DNA of 64,000 nt, taken from Nitrospira sp. (lineage in GTDB: Bacteria; Nitrospirota; Nitrospiria; Nitrospirales; UBA8639). Where the stretch lies: the NCBI GenBank assembly GCA_011523385.1, contig WTGX01000033.1:1-64000 (forward strand), in the 5' to 3' direction. Below are positions 33,224 to 41,911 of the stretch, in pieces; the stretch's first letter is position 1, and the number at the start of each line of letters is the position of its first letter. The notes beneath the pieces were generated by a model. It was not told the origin of the DNA, made no database searches, and saw nothing but the letters and a program-made list of their open reading frames with translations. Position numbers and translations under genes: made by a program.

Positions 33224-34117
33224 CTACAGCGCCATGAAATACATGAGGTTTATGCCCGTTTGAAGCGGCAACGCGGGCGTGTCGCCGAACAAGGACCCTA
33301 CCAGCCAATCCCGGAATGAAAATTCCGGTGTCGTCTCGATCACCGCCGGAGAGCCTTTTATCCCGGTCATTCTCGCCGCCAGTTTGACGGCGTCTTTCAG
33401 GTCTCCCAGATCATCGACGAGAAGCACGTCTTTGGCCTGCTGCCCGGTCAACACCCGCCCATCGGCCAAGGCTTCAACGTCGTCGACGTCCAGCGCGCGC
33501 CCTTCGGCCACGGCCTCGATAAACTGACGATGAGCATCGTCCATGACCGATTGCAACAGCTTCCGATCCTCTTCACCCATCATGCGAAACGGAGACCCCA
33601 CGTCCTTATACCGTCCGCTCTTGATGACGAAATTTTTTACGCCGATTTTGTCCATGAGTTCTTCAAAATTGGCCAATTGCATAATCACGCCGATACTGCC
33701 CGTGAGGGTTCCGGGATTGGCCAGGATACGGTCGGAGGCTACTGCGATATAATACCCGCCGGACGCCGCCACCGTCCCCATGGAAGCCACGACCGTTTTT
33801 TGCTTTTCCGCCCGCACCCGTTTGACCGCATTGTAAATCTCTTGAGAGGCCGCAACCCCGCCGCCCGGAGAATCGATCCGAATGACAATGGCCTTGACGA
33901 GTGGATCATGGCCATACGATTCCAACTCATCCACGGTGGATCGCGAATCCAGAATGGGGCCTTCGATCCTGACGAGCGCGATGCGCTCCTTGCCGACTGT
34001 GGCGAGTTCCGGCAACAACGCATTCCCCGCCACAGCTAACGTCCCGGCAACGACTACGATCCAGAGGACCCGCCGCCACTTGGAAGGAGATTTTCTTGAA
34101 GGGATATCGTTCGCCAT
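33224..34117 (-). CDS. sppA: Signal peptide peptidase SppA (S49 protease)
   Basis: A 297-residue single-domain S49 peptidase that degrades cleaved signal peptides at the membrane. It has an N-terminal anchor helix (VLWIVVVAGTLAVAGNALL). The catalytic Ser is in TVAASGGYYIAVASD, and the general-base Lys lies in VIKSGRYKDVGSPFR. RIDSPGGGVAASQEIYNAVK and TLTGSIGVIMQL are conserved. The length corresponds to the short (Bacillus-like) form. It lies 24 bp downstream of rpsA on the same strand. The gene is complete with a conventional ATG. Confidence 0.95.
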   Translation of the reverse strand: MANDIPSRKSPSKWRRVLWIVVVAGTLAVAGNALLPELATVGKERIALVRIEGPILDSRSTVDELESYGHDPLVKAIVIRIDSPGGGVAASQEIYNAVKRVRAEKQKTVVASMGTVAASGGYYIAVASDRILANPGTLTGSIGVIMQLANFEELMDKIGVKNFVIKSGRYKDVGSPFRMMGEEDRKLLQSVMDDAHRQFIEAVAEGRALDVDDVEALADGRVLTGQQAKDVLLVDDLGDLKDAVKLAARMTGIKGSPAVIETTPEFSFRDWLVGSLFGDTPALPLQTGINLMYFMAL

Positions 34118-34141
34118 GCCTGCCTGCCCGGCGATCAGCCT

Positions 34142-35863
34142 CTACGCCGGTTCCGCGGAAGCCGAGATGTCCTGATCCTGATCAGGGCTGACACGCAGGT
34201 CCGCCCCTACATCGGGCTCCCGGCCCGCGTTGCCCGGATCGCTGGCCGTCTCGGTTGCCTGGCTCCCCGGTCCCTGCGGACAGTCTTTCACGCTCAATGC
34301 AATTTTCCGTTCTTCACAATCGACTTTGACGATCTTCGTGGTCACGTTCCGGCCTATGGCAAAGTTCTCCTCCAGCTTATTCGCCCCGTCCGGCCCGACT
34401 TCACTGACGTGGATCAACCCCTCTACGTCCCCATCCAGTTCGACGAACACACCGAAATCCGCGATCTTGGAAACCGTCCCGGTCGCGACGCTGCCCACCT
34501 GATACCGCGCCGGGATGTCCGCTTCCCACGGGTCTGCCGTGAGCTGCTTGTAGCCCAGCGACAACCGCTCTTTCTCTTTGTCGATGCGCAAAATGACCGC
34601 GGCCACCCGTTGCCCTTTCTTGAACAATTCCGAAGGATGCTTGACGTGTCTGGTCCACGACATGTCCGAAATATGAATCAGGCCGTCGATGCCTTCGTCC
34701 AATCCCACGAAGGCCCCGAAGTCCGTGACGCTCTTGACTTTCCCCTCGATTTGCGTGCCCACCGGGTAGCGGGCTTGAATGACGTCCCACGGATTCGGTG
34801 CGGTCTGTTTCATGCCGAGCGAAATCTTGCGACCTTGCTGGTCCACGTGCAGCACTTGCGCGTCGATGGCGTCTCCCACCGCGACCACCCGTGATGGATG
34901 GCGCACTTCATGCGTCCAGGACATTTCCGAGACGTGGACGAGCCCTTCTACGCCCGGCTCCAGTTCCACGAACGCGCCATAATCGGTCAGGCTGACGACC
35001 TTGCCGCTCACCCGCGACCCCTCGGGGTATTTGGAGGCGATGTTCATCCAGGGATCGACGGTCTTCTGCTTGAGCCCCAAGGATATTCGTCCGGACTCGC
35101 GGTCGTACTTGAGCACGAGCACTTCCAACCGGTCCCCAACGGCGAACATATCGGAGGGATGGCCGACCCGTCCCCAAGAAATGTCGGTGATGTGCAGCAG
35201 GCCGTCGATGCCGCCCAAATCCAGAAACGCGCCGTAGTCGGTGATATTTTTCACGGTGCCTTCCAGCAGTTGCCCCTCGGCGAGGGTCGAGAGCGTGGTT
35301 TGCCGCCGCTTGTCACGCGTTTCTTCCAAGAGGGCCCTGCGGGAAATCACCACGTTGCCGCGGCGATGATTAATTTTGATGATTTTAAACGGGAAGGTCT
35401 TACCGACCAGGCCATCCAGATCACGGACGGGCGTCAGGTCGATTTGCGAACCGGGCAAAAAGGCTTTGACCCCGATATCCACCATCATGCCGCCTTTTAT
35501 GCGCGAGACCACTTTCCCTTGGACTTCCCGCTCCTCCTGATGCGCGACTTCCAGTTCATCCCAGATTTTCATCTTGTCGGCTTTTTCCTTGGAGAGGAGC
35601 AAATTCCCTTCCGCGTCTTCACGCTGCTCAATGTACACCTGGATGCGGTCACCGATGGCCAACGTGTTCAGTTCGTCAGGCATAAACTGGTTCGTCGAAA
35701 TGATGCCTTCGGATTTATACCCGATGTCCACGATCACCCGGTCTTTTTGAATGACCACGACCCGGCCTTCCGTGATCGTGCCTTCTTCGCAATTTTTAAA
35801 GCTTTCTTCATACAGGGCTTCCAGTACCCCGCGGTCCATTTCTTCAACGACGTCCGTGCTCAT
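34142..35863 (-). CDS. rpsA: 30S ribosomal protein S1
   Basis: A 573-residue protein with six S1 (OB-fold) RNA-binding domains; typical repeats are VKNITDYGAFLDLGGIDGLL, VSLTDYGAFVELEPGVEGLV, VKSVTDFGAFVGLDEGIDGL and VSKIADFGVFVELDGDVEGL. S1 binds mRNA leaders to the 30S subunit. The first two domains are more diverged, as usual. The last 25 residues are unusual: REPDVGADLRVSPDQDQD is the translation of a family F repeat (34180-34212), so the C-terminal tail has been extended or replaced by a mobile-type repeat. It lies downstream of plsC and cmk in the aro-cmk-rpsA superoperon, with another family F copy (35883-35909) just before its start. Confidence 0.97.
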   Translation of the reverse strand: MSTDVVEEMDRGVLEALYEESFKNCEEGTITEGRVVVIQKDRVIVDIGYKSEGIISTNQFMPDELNTLAIGDRIQVYIEQREDAEGNLLLSKEKADKMKIWDELEVAHQEEREVQGKVVSRIKGGMMVDIGVKAFLPGSQIDLTPVRDLDGLVGKTFPFKIIKINHRRGNVVISRRALLEETRDKRRQTTLSTLAEGQLLEGTVKNITDYGAFLDLGGIDGLLHITDISWGRVGHPSDMFAVGDRLEVLVLKYDRESGRISLGLKQKTVDPWMNIASKYPEGSRVSGKVVSLTDYGAFVELEPGVEGLVHVSEMSWTHEVRHPSRVVAVGDAIDAQVLHVDQQGRKISLGMKQTAPNPWDVIQARYPVGTQIEGKVKSVTDFGAFVGLDEGIDGLIHISDMSWTRHVKHPSELFKKGQRVAAVILRIDKEKERLSLGYKQLTADPWEADIPARYQVGSVATGTVSKIADFGVFVELDGDVEGLIHVSEVGPDGANKLEENFAIGRNVTTKIVKVDCEERKIALSVKDCPQGPGSQATETASDPGNAGREPDVGADLRVSPDQDQDISASAEPA

Positions 35864-35882
35864 TTATGATTCCTCATTCCTC

Positions 35883-35909
35883 GGGCGGACACGGGGTCCG
35901 CCCCTACAC
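35883..35909. repeat. Family F repeat upstream of rpsA
   Basis: GGGCGGACACGGGGTCCGCC forms a perfect hairpin followed by CCTACAC. A related copy lies in the rpsA tail (34180-34212: CAGGTCCGCCCCTACATCGG). The element is 20 bp upstream of the rpsA start and could affect its translation. Confidence 0.75.
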
Positions 35910-35980
35910 GATCGCCTCCCGGCAACCGTTGTTACGGGGATCGAGCCGGAACCGACGCGGAGGCTCAATCTCTCTCGGGT

Positions 35981-36640
35981 TCATGTTGTCGGTACTGCCG
36001 AATGATCCACGCCGCGCAATTCGGCAATCCGAGCCATTACCATCTGACTGATCCGTTGATACAATTCCTTGCCCTGGTATTGTCGACATTCCTCTTGAAA
36101 ATCCATCGACTCCCCAAACGACACTTCCACGGGATGCCGCCTCAGCCATGACGCCCCGGCCGGGAGCACCTGATACGTCCCTCTGAGATAGACCGGCACG
36201 ACGGGACATCGGGCTTGGGCCACCAGCCGCCCGATTCCCGGTTTCCCCGGCTGGAGCATGCCGTCCGGGGTTCGCGTCCCTTCCGGAAAAATGACCACGG
36301 CCTTGCCCGCCTTGAGCAACTCCGCCGCTGACCCGAATGCCTGACGATCCCAGCGCTCGGTCTTCAACGGAATCCACCCGAGCCAGCGAAGGATGCGACC
36401 CGCCAGGGGCCAGGAAAACAAATTGGCCCGTCCCAGATAAAAGAGACGGCGCCGGACCCCGCAACCCAATAACGGAATATCCGCGTAACTCGCGTGATTC
36501 GCCGCCAACAACACCCCACCCGCAGCCGGGACGTGTTCCGCGCCCCGCGTCCGATAATGAAGGAACACGCGGCCGACCACGCGAGTGAGAATCCACAGGA
36601 TTCCATAGACCACGGTATTCACGAGTGACCCGGAATCCAC
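35981..36640 (-). CDS. plsC: 1-acyl-sn-glycerol-3-phosphate acyltransferase
   Basis: A 219-residue PlsC-type enzyme that adds the second acyl chain to make phosphatidic acid at the membrane. It has an N-terminal membrane helix (VVYGILWILTRVVGRVFL) and the catalytic NHASYADIPLL (H-x4-D). The second block is KTERWDRQA, the glycerophosphate-binding block is VVIFPEGTRTPDGML, and PVVPVYLRGTYQVLP corresponds to block IV. It begins with GTG 36640, overlapping the end of cmk by 22 bp. The cmk-plsC-rpsA order is a known arrangement. Confidence 0.93.
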   Translation of the reverse strand: MDSGSLVNTVVYGILWILTRVVGRVFLHYRTRGAEHVPAAGGVLLAANHASYADIPLLGCGVRRRLFYLGRANLFSWPLAGRILRWLGWIPLKTERWDRQAFGSAAELLKAGKAVVIFPEGTRTPDGMLQPGKPGIGRLVAQARCPVVPVYLRGTYQVLPAGASWLRRHPVEVSFGESMDFQEECRQYQGKELYQRISQMVMARIAELRGVDHSAVPTT

Positions 36641-37305
36641 GCCAGCATACGTTCCACCACCTGCTCAACCGTCAAGGACGAGGAATCGATCACGACCGCG
36701 TCACCGGCCGGTTTCAACGGCGCGGTTGCTCGCGATCGATCGTTGGCATCCCGTTCCTCAATGGCCCGCCGGGTGTCCGGCTGTGTTTCGGGATGACCGT
36801 CGCGCACCGCTTCCCGGTGCCGGCGAGCCGTCCGTGTCTCGAGGTCCGCCTCGAGAAAAAATTTCACGTCCGCTTCGGGAAACACCCGGGTTCCCATGTC
36901 CCGGCCTTCAGCCACGATTCCGCCCTCACGGCTAAACCGTGCCTGAATCGGTAACAACCGGTCGCGCACGTACGGTAGCGCCGCCACGGTCGACGCCAAC
37001 CGGCTGATCTCGGGTGAACGCAATTGCCCGGTGATTTCCTTCTTGTCGATAAAAGTTCGCGTCACCCCCTCGTCGAGAGACACGTGAAAATCCACTGAGG
37101 ACAACAGCGTCTCCATGGCCTCGACGTCGGCGCAATCTATCCCTGCTCGTCGGACCACCCAGGCGACCGCGCGGTAAAGGGCGCCCGTGTCCAGATAGGC
37201 GTACCCCAAACGCGACGCCAACGCCCGCGCCGTCGTACTTTTCCCCGCCCCGGCAGGGCCATCAATCGTGATGAGGAAGCCTCGCCTTTGGGCAAATGTC
37301 TCCAC
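36619..37305 (-). CDS. cmk: Cytidylate kinase
   Basis: Cmk phosphorylates CMP/dCMP to the diphosphates. The 228-residue protein has the P-loop ITIDGPAGAGKSTTARALA, the substrate-binding YLDTGALYRAVAW, the long NMP insert typical of bacterial Cmk, GIVAEGRDMGTRVFPEAD and the lid region TARRHREAV followed by ERDANDRSRATAPLKPA. It is complete, with ATG 37305. Only 30 bp separate it from aroA upstream, consistent with one transcript. Confidence 0.96.
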   Translation of the reverse strand: METFAQRRGFLITIDGPAGAGKSTTARALASRLGYAYLDTGALYRAVAWVVRRAGIDCADVEAMETLLSSVDFHVSLDEGVTRTFIDKKEITGQLRSPEISRLASTVAALPYVRDRLLPIQARFSREGGIVAEGRDMGTRVFPEADVKFFLEADLETRTARRHREAVRDGHPETQPDTRRAIEERDANDRSRATAPLKPAGDAVVIDSSSLTVEQVVERMLAWIPGHS

Positions 37306-37335
37306 GGTCCCCGGAAAAGGACATTATTATAGAAT

Positions 37336-38631
37336 TCAATGTGAAATTGTCAATAATTCCAACAGGTTGTCATGAAAATCCGGAAAGGAGGTCGCAATGC
37401 AGCCGGTGTCGAGAATAGTCGTTGGCGCGTCGCCGGTCAAAGCGGCCATGGCCATGGCCATGGCTACGCGATGGTCGCCATGGCTCGTGCAGGTTCCGCC
37501 CTTGATGGAGGCACCTCCCTGGAGAATGAATCCGTCCGGGGTTTCCTGAACGGGGACGTTGAGCGTGGCGAGTTCCGCGGCCATGGCCTGGATCCGGTCG
37601 GTTTCCTTGACGCGCAACTCTTCGGCACCCGTCACCACGGTCCGGCCTTGGGCCAGCGCCGCGGCCACGCAAAAAATGGGAAATTCGTCGATCATTTTGG
37701 GGACGCGTGCGGCTTCGATGGTCACCCCGCGTAGTGGGGCCGTGCGGGCCACCAGATCCCCCACCGGCTCACCGGCCTCTTCCCTGGGGTTGACGATCCT
37801 GATATCAGCGCCCATTTCGACGAGAATATCCAATAGCCCCGTCCTGGCCGGATTGAGGCCGACATTGTCGATCCGGACCTCGGAGTCGGGAACCAGGGTC
37901 GCACCTACGAGAAAGAAGGCAGCCGCGGACAGGTCGCCGGGAATCGACAGATCCTTGGCCACATAGGCGGGACGTCCCTTCAGGACGACGCGACATCCGT
38001 CGGTTTCGAGCGGAATCCCCAGATACCTGAACATCCGCTCGGTATGGTCCCGCGATTGCAAGGGCTCGGAAAACCGCGTTTCTCCCTCGGCGAACAGGCC
38101 CGCAAAGAGGACCGCCGACTTGATCTGCGCACTCGAGACCGGCGATTGATATTCGATGCCCCGTAAGGCTCCTCCCTGGATGGCCATCGGCGCCAATTCG
38201 CCCCCTTTTCTGCCCTGGATGGCCGCGCCCATCATGCGCAGGGGGTTGACGATCCGCCCCATGGGGCGGCGGCGTAACGAGTCGTCACCCGTCAGGACTG
38301 AAAAAAACGGTTGGCCGGCCAGCACTCCCGCCAGCAGGCGAAGGCCCGTCCCGGAATTGCCGCAATCCAACGGCTGCGCAGGCTCGGCCAACCCGTTCAA
38401 CCCCTTGCCCCAGACCCGGACCTGATTCGTTTCGACTTCGATGTTGATGCCCAACACCTGCAAGGCATGGAGGGTATTAAGGCAATCTTCTCCTCGACAA
38501 TAGCCTGTAATCGTGGCGGAACCTTCGGCCAAGGCGCTCGCAAGCAAGGCCCGATGGGTGATGGATTTGTCACCGGGCACCCGAATCGTCCCGCGCAAGG
38601 GTCCTTGTGGCGTAATCGTGAGCGTACTCAT
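37336..38631 (-). CDS. aroA: 3-phosphoshikimate 1-carboxyvinyltransferase (EPSP synthase)
   Basis: The sixth step of the shikimate pathway, joining PEP to shikimate 3-phosphate. The 431-residue protein has the two-domain inside-out barrel with GTIRVPGDKSITHRALL at the start, LDCGNSGTGLRLLAGVL, GDDSLRRRPMGRIVNPL, KSAVLFAGLFAEGETR, and LRVKETDRIQAMAAEL and SHGDHRVAMAMAMA near the C-terminus. The GNSGT block reads NSGTG with Leu-Arg following. The start ATG 38631 overlaps the tyrA stop (ATGA), indicating coupling. It is full length. Confidence 0.97.
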   Translation of the reverse strand: MSTLTITPQGPLRGTIRVPGDKSITHRALLASALAEGSATITGYCRGEDCLNTLHALQVLGINIEVETNQVRVWGKGLNGLAEPAQPLDCGNSGTGLRLLAGVLAGQPFFSVLTGDDSLRRRPMGRIVNPLRMMGAAIQGRKGGELAPMAIQGGALRGIEYQSPVSSAQIKSAVLFAGLFAEGETRFSEPLQSRDHTERMFRYLGIPLETDGCRVVLKGRPAYVAKDLSIPGDLSAAAFFLVGATLVPDSEVRIDNVGLNPARTGLLDILVEMGADIRIVNPREEAGEPVGDLVARTAPLRGVTIEAARVPKMIDEFPIFCVAAALAQGRTVVTGAEELRVKETDRIQAMAAELATLNVPVQETPDGFILQGGASIKGGTCTSHGDHRVAMAMAMAALTGDAPTTILDTGCIATSFPDFHDNLLELLTISH

Positions 38632-39494
38632 TTCAGCCGCTGCCGCGCTTCCCGCGCCTTGGCGATTTCGCGCTCCAAGCCTGGACCGTCCTTGGCTTGG
38701 ATCAACGCCTTGAAGTGTTGCAAGTGTTTTTCCATGGCTTCGGTCATCGTCAGAAGATTGTCAGCGTTCCACAGAAAAATATCGCGCCACATTTCCGGAG
38801 ACGCGGCCGCAATTCGGGTCGTATCCCGCAAGCCGCCGCCGGCATAGTCCAGTAAATCCGCTTCGCCCCGTTCCTGAAGATCCGTCAAGGCGTTCATGAG
38901 TGCGAAGGCTGCCATATGAGGCAGGTGGCTGACCGCTCCCAGGATCCAATCGTGCACAAACGGATCGATCGACCGAACGATGCTTCCCATGGTTTCCCAG
39001 ACGTGCTGCACCATGCGGAGGGTCCGGGGATCGGTGTTCGCCGTCGGCGTGACCAGACACAGGGCATTGGCAAACAAATCGACGGACCCTTCCCCGACCC
39101 CGGACGATTCCTTTCCGGCGATGGGATGCGCACCCACAAAATGCACGCCGGCCGGAACCAGTGATTCCACCTGTCCCACCAGGGGGCCCTTGACGCTTCC
39201 CACGTCGCTGACGATCGTTCCGGGCTCCAGGAGGTGTCCCCACTCCTTGAGATGCCCGGCGTAACTTTCCACGGGCGTGGCGAGAATGACCAACTCCGTC
39301 CCCGGCATCGCTGCCTTGGGATCACGTTCAAACGCATCGATGGCCCCGCGTTGCACGGCCAATTCCAGATTGGCCAGACTTCGGCCCACGCCGACGACGC
39401 GATCGGCCAGCCCCTCACGCTTCAGTATCATCCCCATGGAGCCCCCGATCAACCCGACTCCGACAATCGCGACTTGTTTGAAATGGACGGTCAT
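38628..39494 (-). CDS. tyrA: Prephenate/arogenate dehydrogenase
   Basis: A 288-residue NAD(P)-dependent enzyme that makes the tyrosine precursor from prephenate or arogenate. The Rossmann motif VAIVGVGLIGGSMGM is at the N-terminus; ILATPVESYAGHL, VSDVGSVKGPLVGQVE, FVGAHPIAGKESSGV and AVSHLPHMAAFALMN are the family blocks with catalytic His. There is no ACT or chorismate mutase domain. I start at ATG 39494; the open frame up to 39554 is a family B repeat. The putative Shine-Dalgarno (GGAGGT) is in the 3' arm of that repeat hairpin. The stop overlaps aroA. Confidence 0.95.
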   Translation of the reverse strand: MTVHFKQVAIVGVGLIGGSMGMILKREGLADRVVGVGRSLANLELAVQRGAIDAFERDPKAAMPGTELVILATPVESYAGHLKEWGHLLEPGTIVSDVGSVKGPLVGQVESLVPAGVHFVGAHPIAGKESSGVGEGSVDLFANALCLVTPTANTDPRTLRMVQHVWETMGSIVRSIDPFVHDWILGAVSHLPHMAAFALMNALTDLQERGEADLLDYAGGGLRDTTRIAAASPEMWRDIFLWNADNLLTMTEAMEKHLQHFKALIQAKDGPGLEREIAKAREARQRLK

Positions 39495-39503
39495 GGTTGT
39501 CTC

Positions 39504-39620
39504 GTTACCTCCCCTTTGTAAGGGGAGGTCAGGTGGGGTAGAGCCGCTGACCATGCGGCAAGGGGTTTCGCCTCCGCCGTCTCTACCTCCCCTTCACCCC
39601 TCCTTACAAAGGAGGGGAAA
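39504..39620. repeat. Two family B repeats between aroF and tyrA
   Basis: One copy (39504-39543) has a perfect ACCTCCCC...GGGGAGGT stem and lies 10 bp upstream of the tyrA start. The other (39580-39620) lies just past the aroF stop: CCTCCCCTTCACCCCTCCTT, with AAGGAGGGG pairing to CCCCTCCTT. They are within an otherwise tightly packed operon. Confidence 0.85.
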
Positions 39621-39627
39621 CGGCGGG

Positions 39628-40641
39628 TTACAATTCTCGTCCTACGGCGCGCGCGAGGACCTTCAACTCGTCCATCAATTCCTTGAACCGGCCGGGTTTG
39701 AGCGATTCCTCGCCATCGCAGAGGGCGCATTCCGGATTCGAATGGACCTCGATCAGAAGCCCGTCGGCACCCGCCGCCACGGCTGCCTTGGCCATGGGAG
39801 CCACCAGGTTCCATTTGCCCGTCGCATGACTGGGATCCACGATCACCGGCAAATGCGAGAGTTCTTTCAACGTAGGCACCGCAGCCAGATCCAACGTATT
39901 CCGATACTGGGTTTCGAAGGTGCGGATGCCGCGTTCACACAACATCACGTTGCGATTGCCGCGGGAGACGATGTATTCGGCGGACAATAAAAATTCCTTG
40001 ACCGTGGCGGACAGCCCTCGTTTCAAGAGGACCGGCTTGTCATAGGCCCCGACTTCCTTGAGCAATTCGAAGTTCTGCATGTTCCGGGCCCCGATCTGAA
40101 TCACGTCGGCTTTTTCCAGGAACACGTCCGTATCACGGGGATCCAAAATTTCGCTGACCACGGGCATCCCCGTCTGCTGCTTCGCTTCAACCAGAAAATC
40201 CAGTCCTTCCCGGCCAAGACCTTGAAACGAATAAGGAGAGGTTCGCGGTTTGTACGCACCGCCCCGCAGGATCGTGGCCCCGGCGGCTTTGACGTCATGC
40301 GCAATCCCGACGGTCACTTCCAATTTCTCAACGGCACAGGGGCCGGCCATCACCACCAACCGGTTGCCGCCCACCGTGACCCGATCCACCACGATCGTCG
40401 AGTTCTGAGGTTGAAATTCGCGGCCCACCAGTTTCCACGGCGTCAGAATGGGCGTCACGCTTTCCACGCCGGGGAACACCGTGAGCGGTTGGTTGTCCAA
40501 CAGACGTTCGTCGCCGATCACCCCGATGATGGTGCGCTCCTCGCCACGGGACATCTGCGATTTCAGGCCCAGATCCCGGAGTCGATCCGTCACGTGATCG
40601 ATATCCGCTTCCGTGGCAGTCGGCTTGAATACGATAATCAT
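39628..40641 (-). CDS. aroF: 3-deoxy-7-phosphoheptulonate synthase (DAHP synthase)
   Basis: The first step of aromatic amino acid synthesis, condensing PEP and erythrose 4-phosphate. The 337-residue protein is of the Bacillus/Thermotoga subfamily. An N-terminal ferredoxin-like regulatory domain of about 75 residues ([16 protein letters not shown] to the GVESVTPI region) precedes the barrel: [97 protein letters not shown] and [15 protein letters not shown]. The N-terminal domain suggests feedback control by aromatic amino acids. ATG 40641 overlaps the hisC stop by 4 bp. Confidence 0.96.
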   Translation of the reverse strand: MIIVFKPTATEADIDHVTDRLRDLGLKSQMSRGEERTIIGVIGDERLLDNQPLTVFPGVESVTPILTPWKLVGREFQPQNSTIVVDRVTVGGNRLVVMAGPCAVEKLEVTVGIAHDVKAAGATILRGGAYKPRTSPYSFQGLGREGLDFLVEAKQQTGMPVVSEILDPRDTDVFLEKADVIQIGARNMQNFELLKEVGAYDKPVLLKRGLSATVKEFLLSAEYIVSRGNRNVMLCERGIRTFETQYRNTLDLAAVPTLKELSHLPVIVDPSHATGKWNLVAPMAKAAVAAGADGLLIEVHSNPECALCDGEESLKPGRFKELMDELKVLARAVGREL

Positions 40642-41741
40642 CGGAAATCCTTCTCCTTCGGCAGTGTCTCCAGCACACGGCCCAGGGCCGTCAGAAATCG
40701 ACGGTTTTCCTCCGGCCGCCCGATCGTCACGCGAAGCATCGAACCGACAATGTGGCGAACGATGACGCCTTCTTGAAGAAGCCGGTCGAACACGGCACGT
40801 CCGTCGCGGTGCGTATCGAAATAGAGAAAGTTGGCCTGGCTGGGAATGGGCGCCAATCCCAAGGCTCGAAGCCCGTTGCCCACTGATACCATCTCCGCTT
40901 CATTGAGCGCCCGGCTGGCGGCCACGTGCCGTTCGTCACCCAACGCGGCCCGCGCCGCGACTTGCGCCAGGGTGTTGGCGTTGAAGGGGTTGCGCACGCG
41001 ATGCAGATACCCGGCGATCTCCGGCGTCGTGAGTCCGTATCCGATCCGCAATCCCGCCAGCCCGTAAATCTTGGAAAACGTCCTCAACGCTACCACCGGC
41101 CGGTTTTGTCGAACGTACTCAAGCGTGTCGGGATAGTGCGGGTCCCGGACGTATTCATAATAGGCTTCATCGAACACCACGATCACGTGATCCGGGATCG
41201 AGGCCATGAATTCCCGGACTTCATCGCGGGTCACCATGGTGCCCGTGGGATTGTTGGGATTGCACACGAATACCAATCGCGTGCGACCGGTCACCGCCCG
41301 CGCCATGGCCGGAAGATCGTGACGCCACTCGTTCAAGGGGACTTCCACGCAGACCCCGTGCCCGCCGGTCACGGCGAGCTTATACATGACGAAGGTGTGG
41401 TTCGCCATCACGGCTTCTTCGCCCGGGGACATGAACGTCTTGACCAGCAGGCTGATGATTTCATCGGACCCGTTGCCCACGACGACCTGATCGCCGGACA
41501 CTTTCCACCGGTCGGCCAGGGCCCGGGTGAGATGATGCGCCCCGCCGTCCGGATAAAGATGCAGAGTTGCCTTTCCCTCATCCAATGCCGCGAGCGCCTC
41601 GGGGGAGGGGCCAAGCGGGTTTTCATTGGACGCGAGCTTCACGGCGCCGCCGATGCCCAATTCCCGCTCCAATTCATCAAGGGGTTTCCCCGGTGAATAC
41701 GGAACGAGTCCGGCTATGTCGGGATGTATTCGGATAGGCAT
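40638..41741 (-). CDS. hisC: Histidinol-phosphate/aromatic aminotransferase
   Basis: A 367-residue class I/II PLP aminotransferase. The family blocks are VKLASNENPLGPSPEAL, GNGSDEIISLLVKTF, FVCNPNNPTGTMVTRDE, VVFDEAYYEYVRD, the PLP Lys in RTFSKIYGLAGLRIGYG, and VTIGRPEENRRFLTAL. By sequence it is HisC-like. Because it is embedded between pheA and aroF/tyrA, it probably also or mainly transaminates phenylpyruvate/prephenate. ATG 41741 (MPIRIHPDI) is chosen over TTG 41747. It overlaps aroF by 4 bp. Confidence 0.93.
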   Translation of the reverse strand: MPIRIHPDIAGLVPYSPGKPLDELERELGIGGAVKLASNENPLGPSPEALAALDEGKATLHLYPDGGAHHLTRALADRWKVSGDQVVVGNGSDEIISLLVKTFMSPGEEAVMANHTFVMYKLAVTGGHGVCVEVPLNEWRHDLPAMARAVTGRTRLVFVCNPNNPTGTMVTRDEVREFMASIPDHVIVVFDEAYYEYVRDPHYPDTLEYVRQNRPVVALRTFSKIYGLAGLRIGYGLTTPEIAGYLHRVRNPFNANTLAQVAARAALGDERHVAASRALNEAEMVSVGNGLRALGLAPIPSQANFLYFDTHRDGRAVFDRLLQEGVIVRHIVGSMLRVTIGRPEENRRFLTALGRVLETLPKEKDFR

Positions 41742-41757
41742 TCGCAACTTCTCCCCT

Positions 41758-41858
41758 CTGTCATTCCCGACATTTTTAATCGGGAATCCAGTGTCTTTTC
41801 TTTTCCCTACGTTCGGGAGAATACGACTCTGGATTCCCGTTTCCGCGGGAATGACAAA
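41758..41858. repeat. Two family E repeats upstream of hisC
   Basis: Two inverted pairs are visible: TCATTCCCGAC ... GTCGGGAATCC-like at 41760-41790 and CTGGATTCCCGTTTCCGCGG ... GAATGAC at 41831-41853. They lie between pheA and hisC, where the operon opens by 170 bp. Confidence 0.7.
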
Positions 41859-41911
41859 TATGGCGTGGTCAGCCTCTTATTCCGTCAACGAATTACTGAA
41901 CATCGACTTTT

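Noticed and set aside
34898-35869. A 323-residue plus-strand frame
   Set aside because: Antisense of rpsA.
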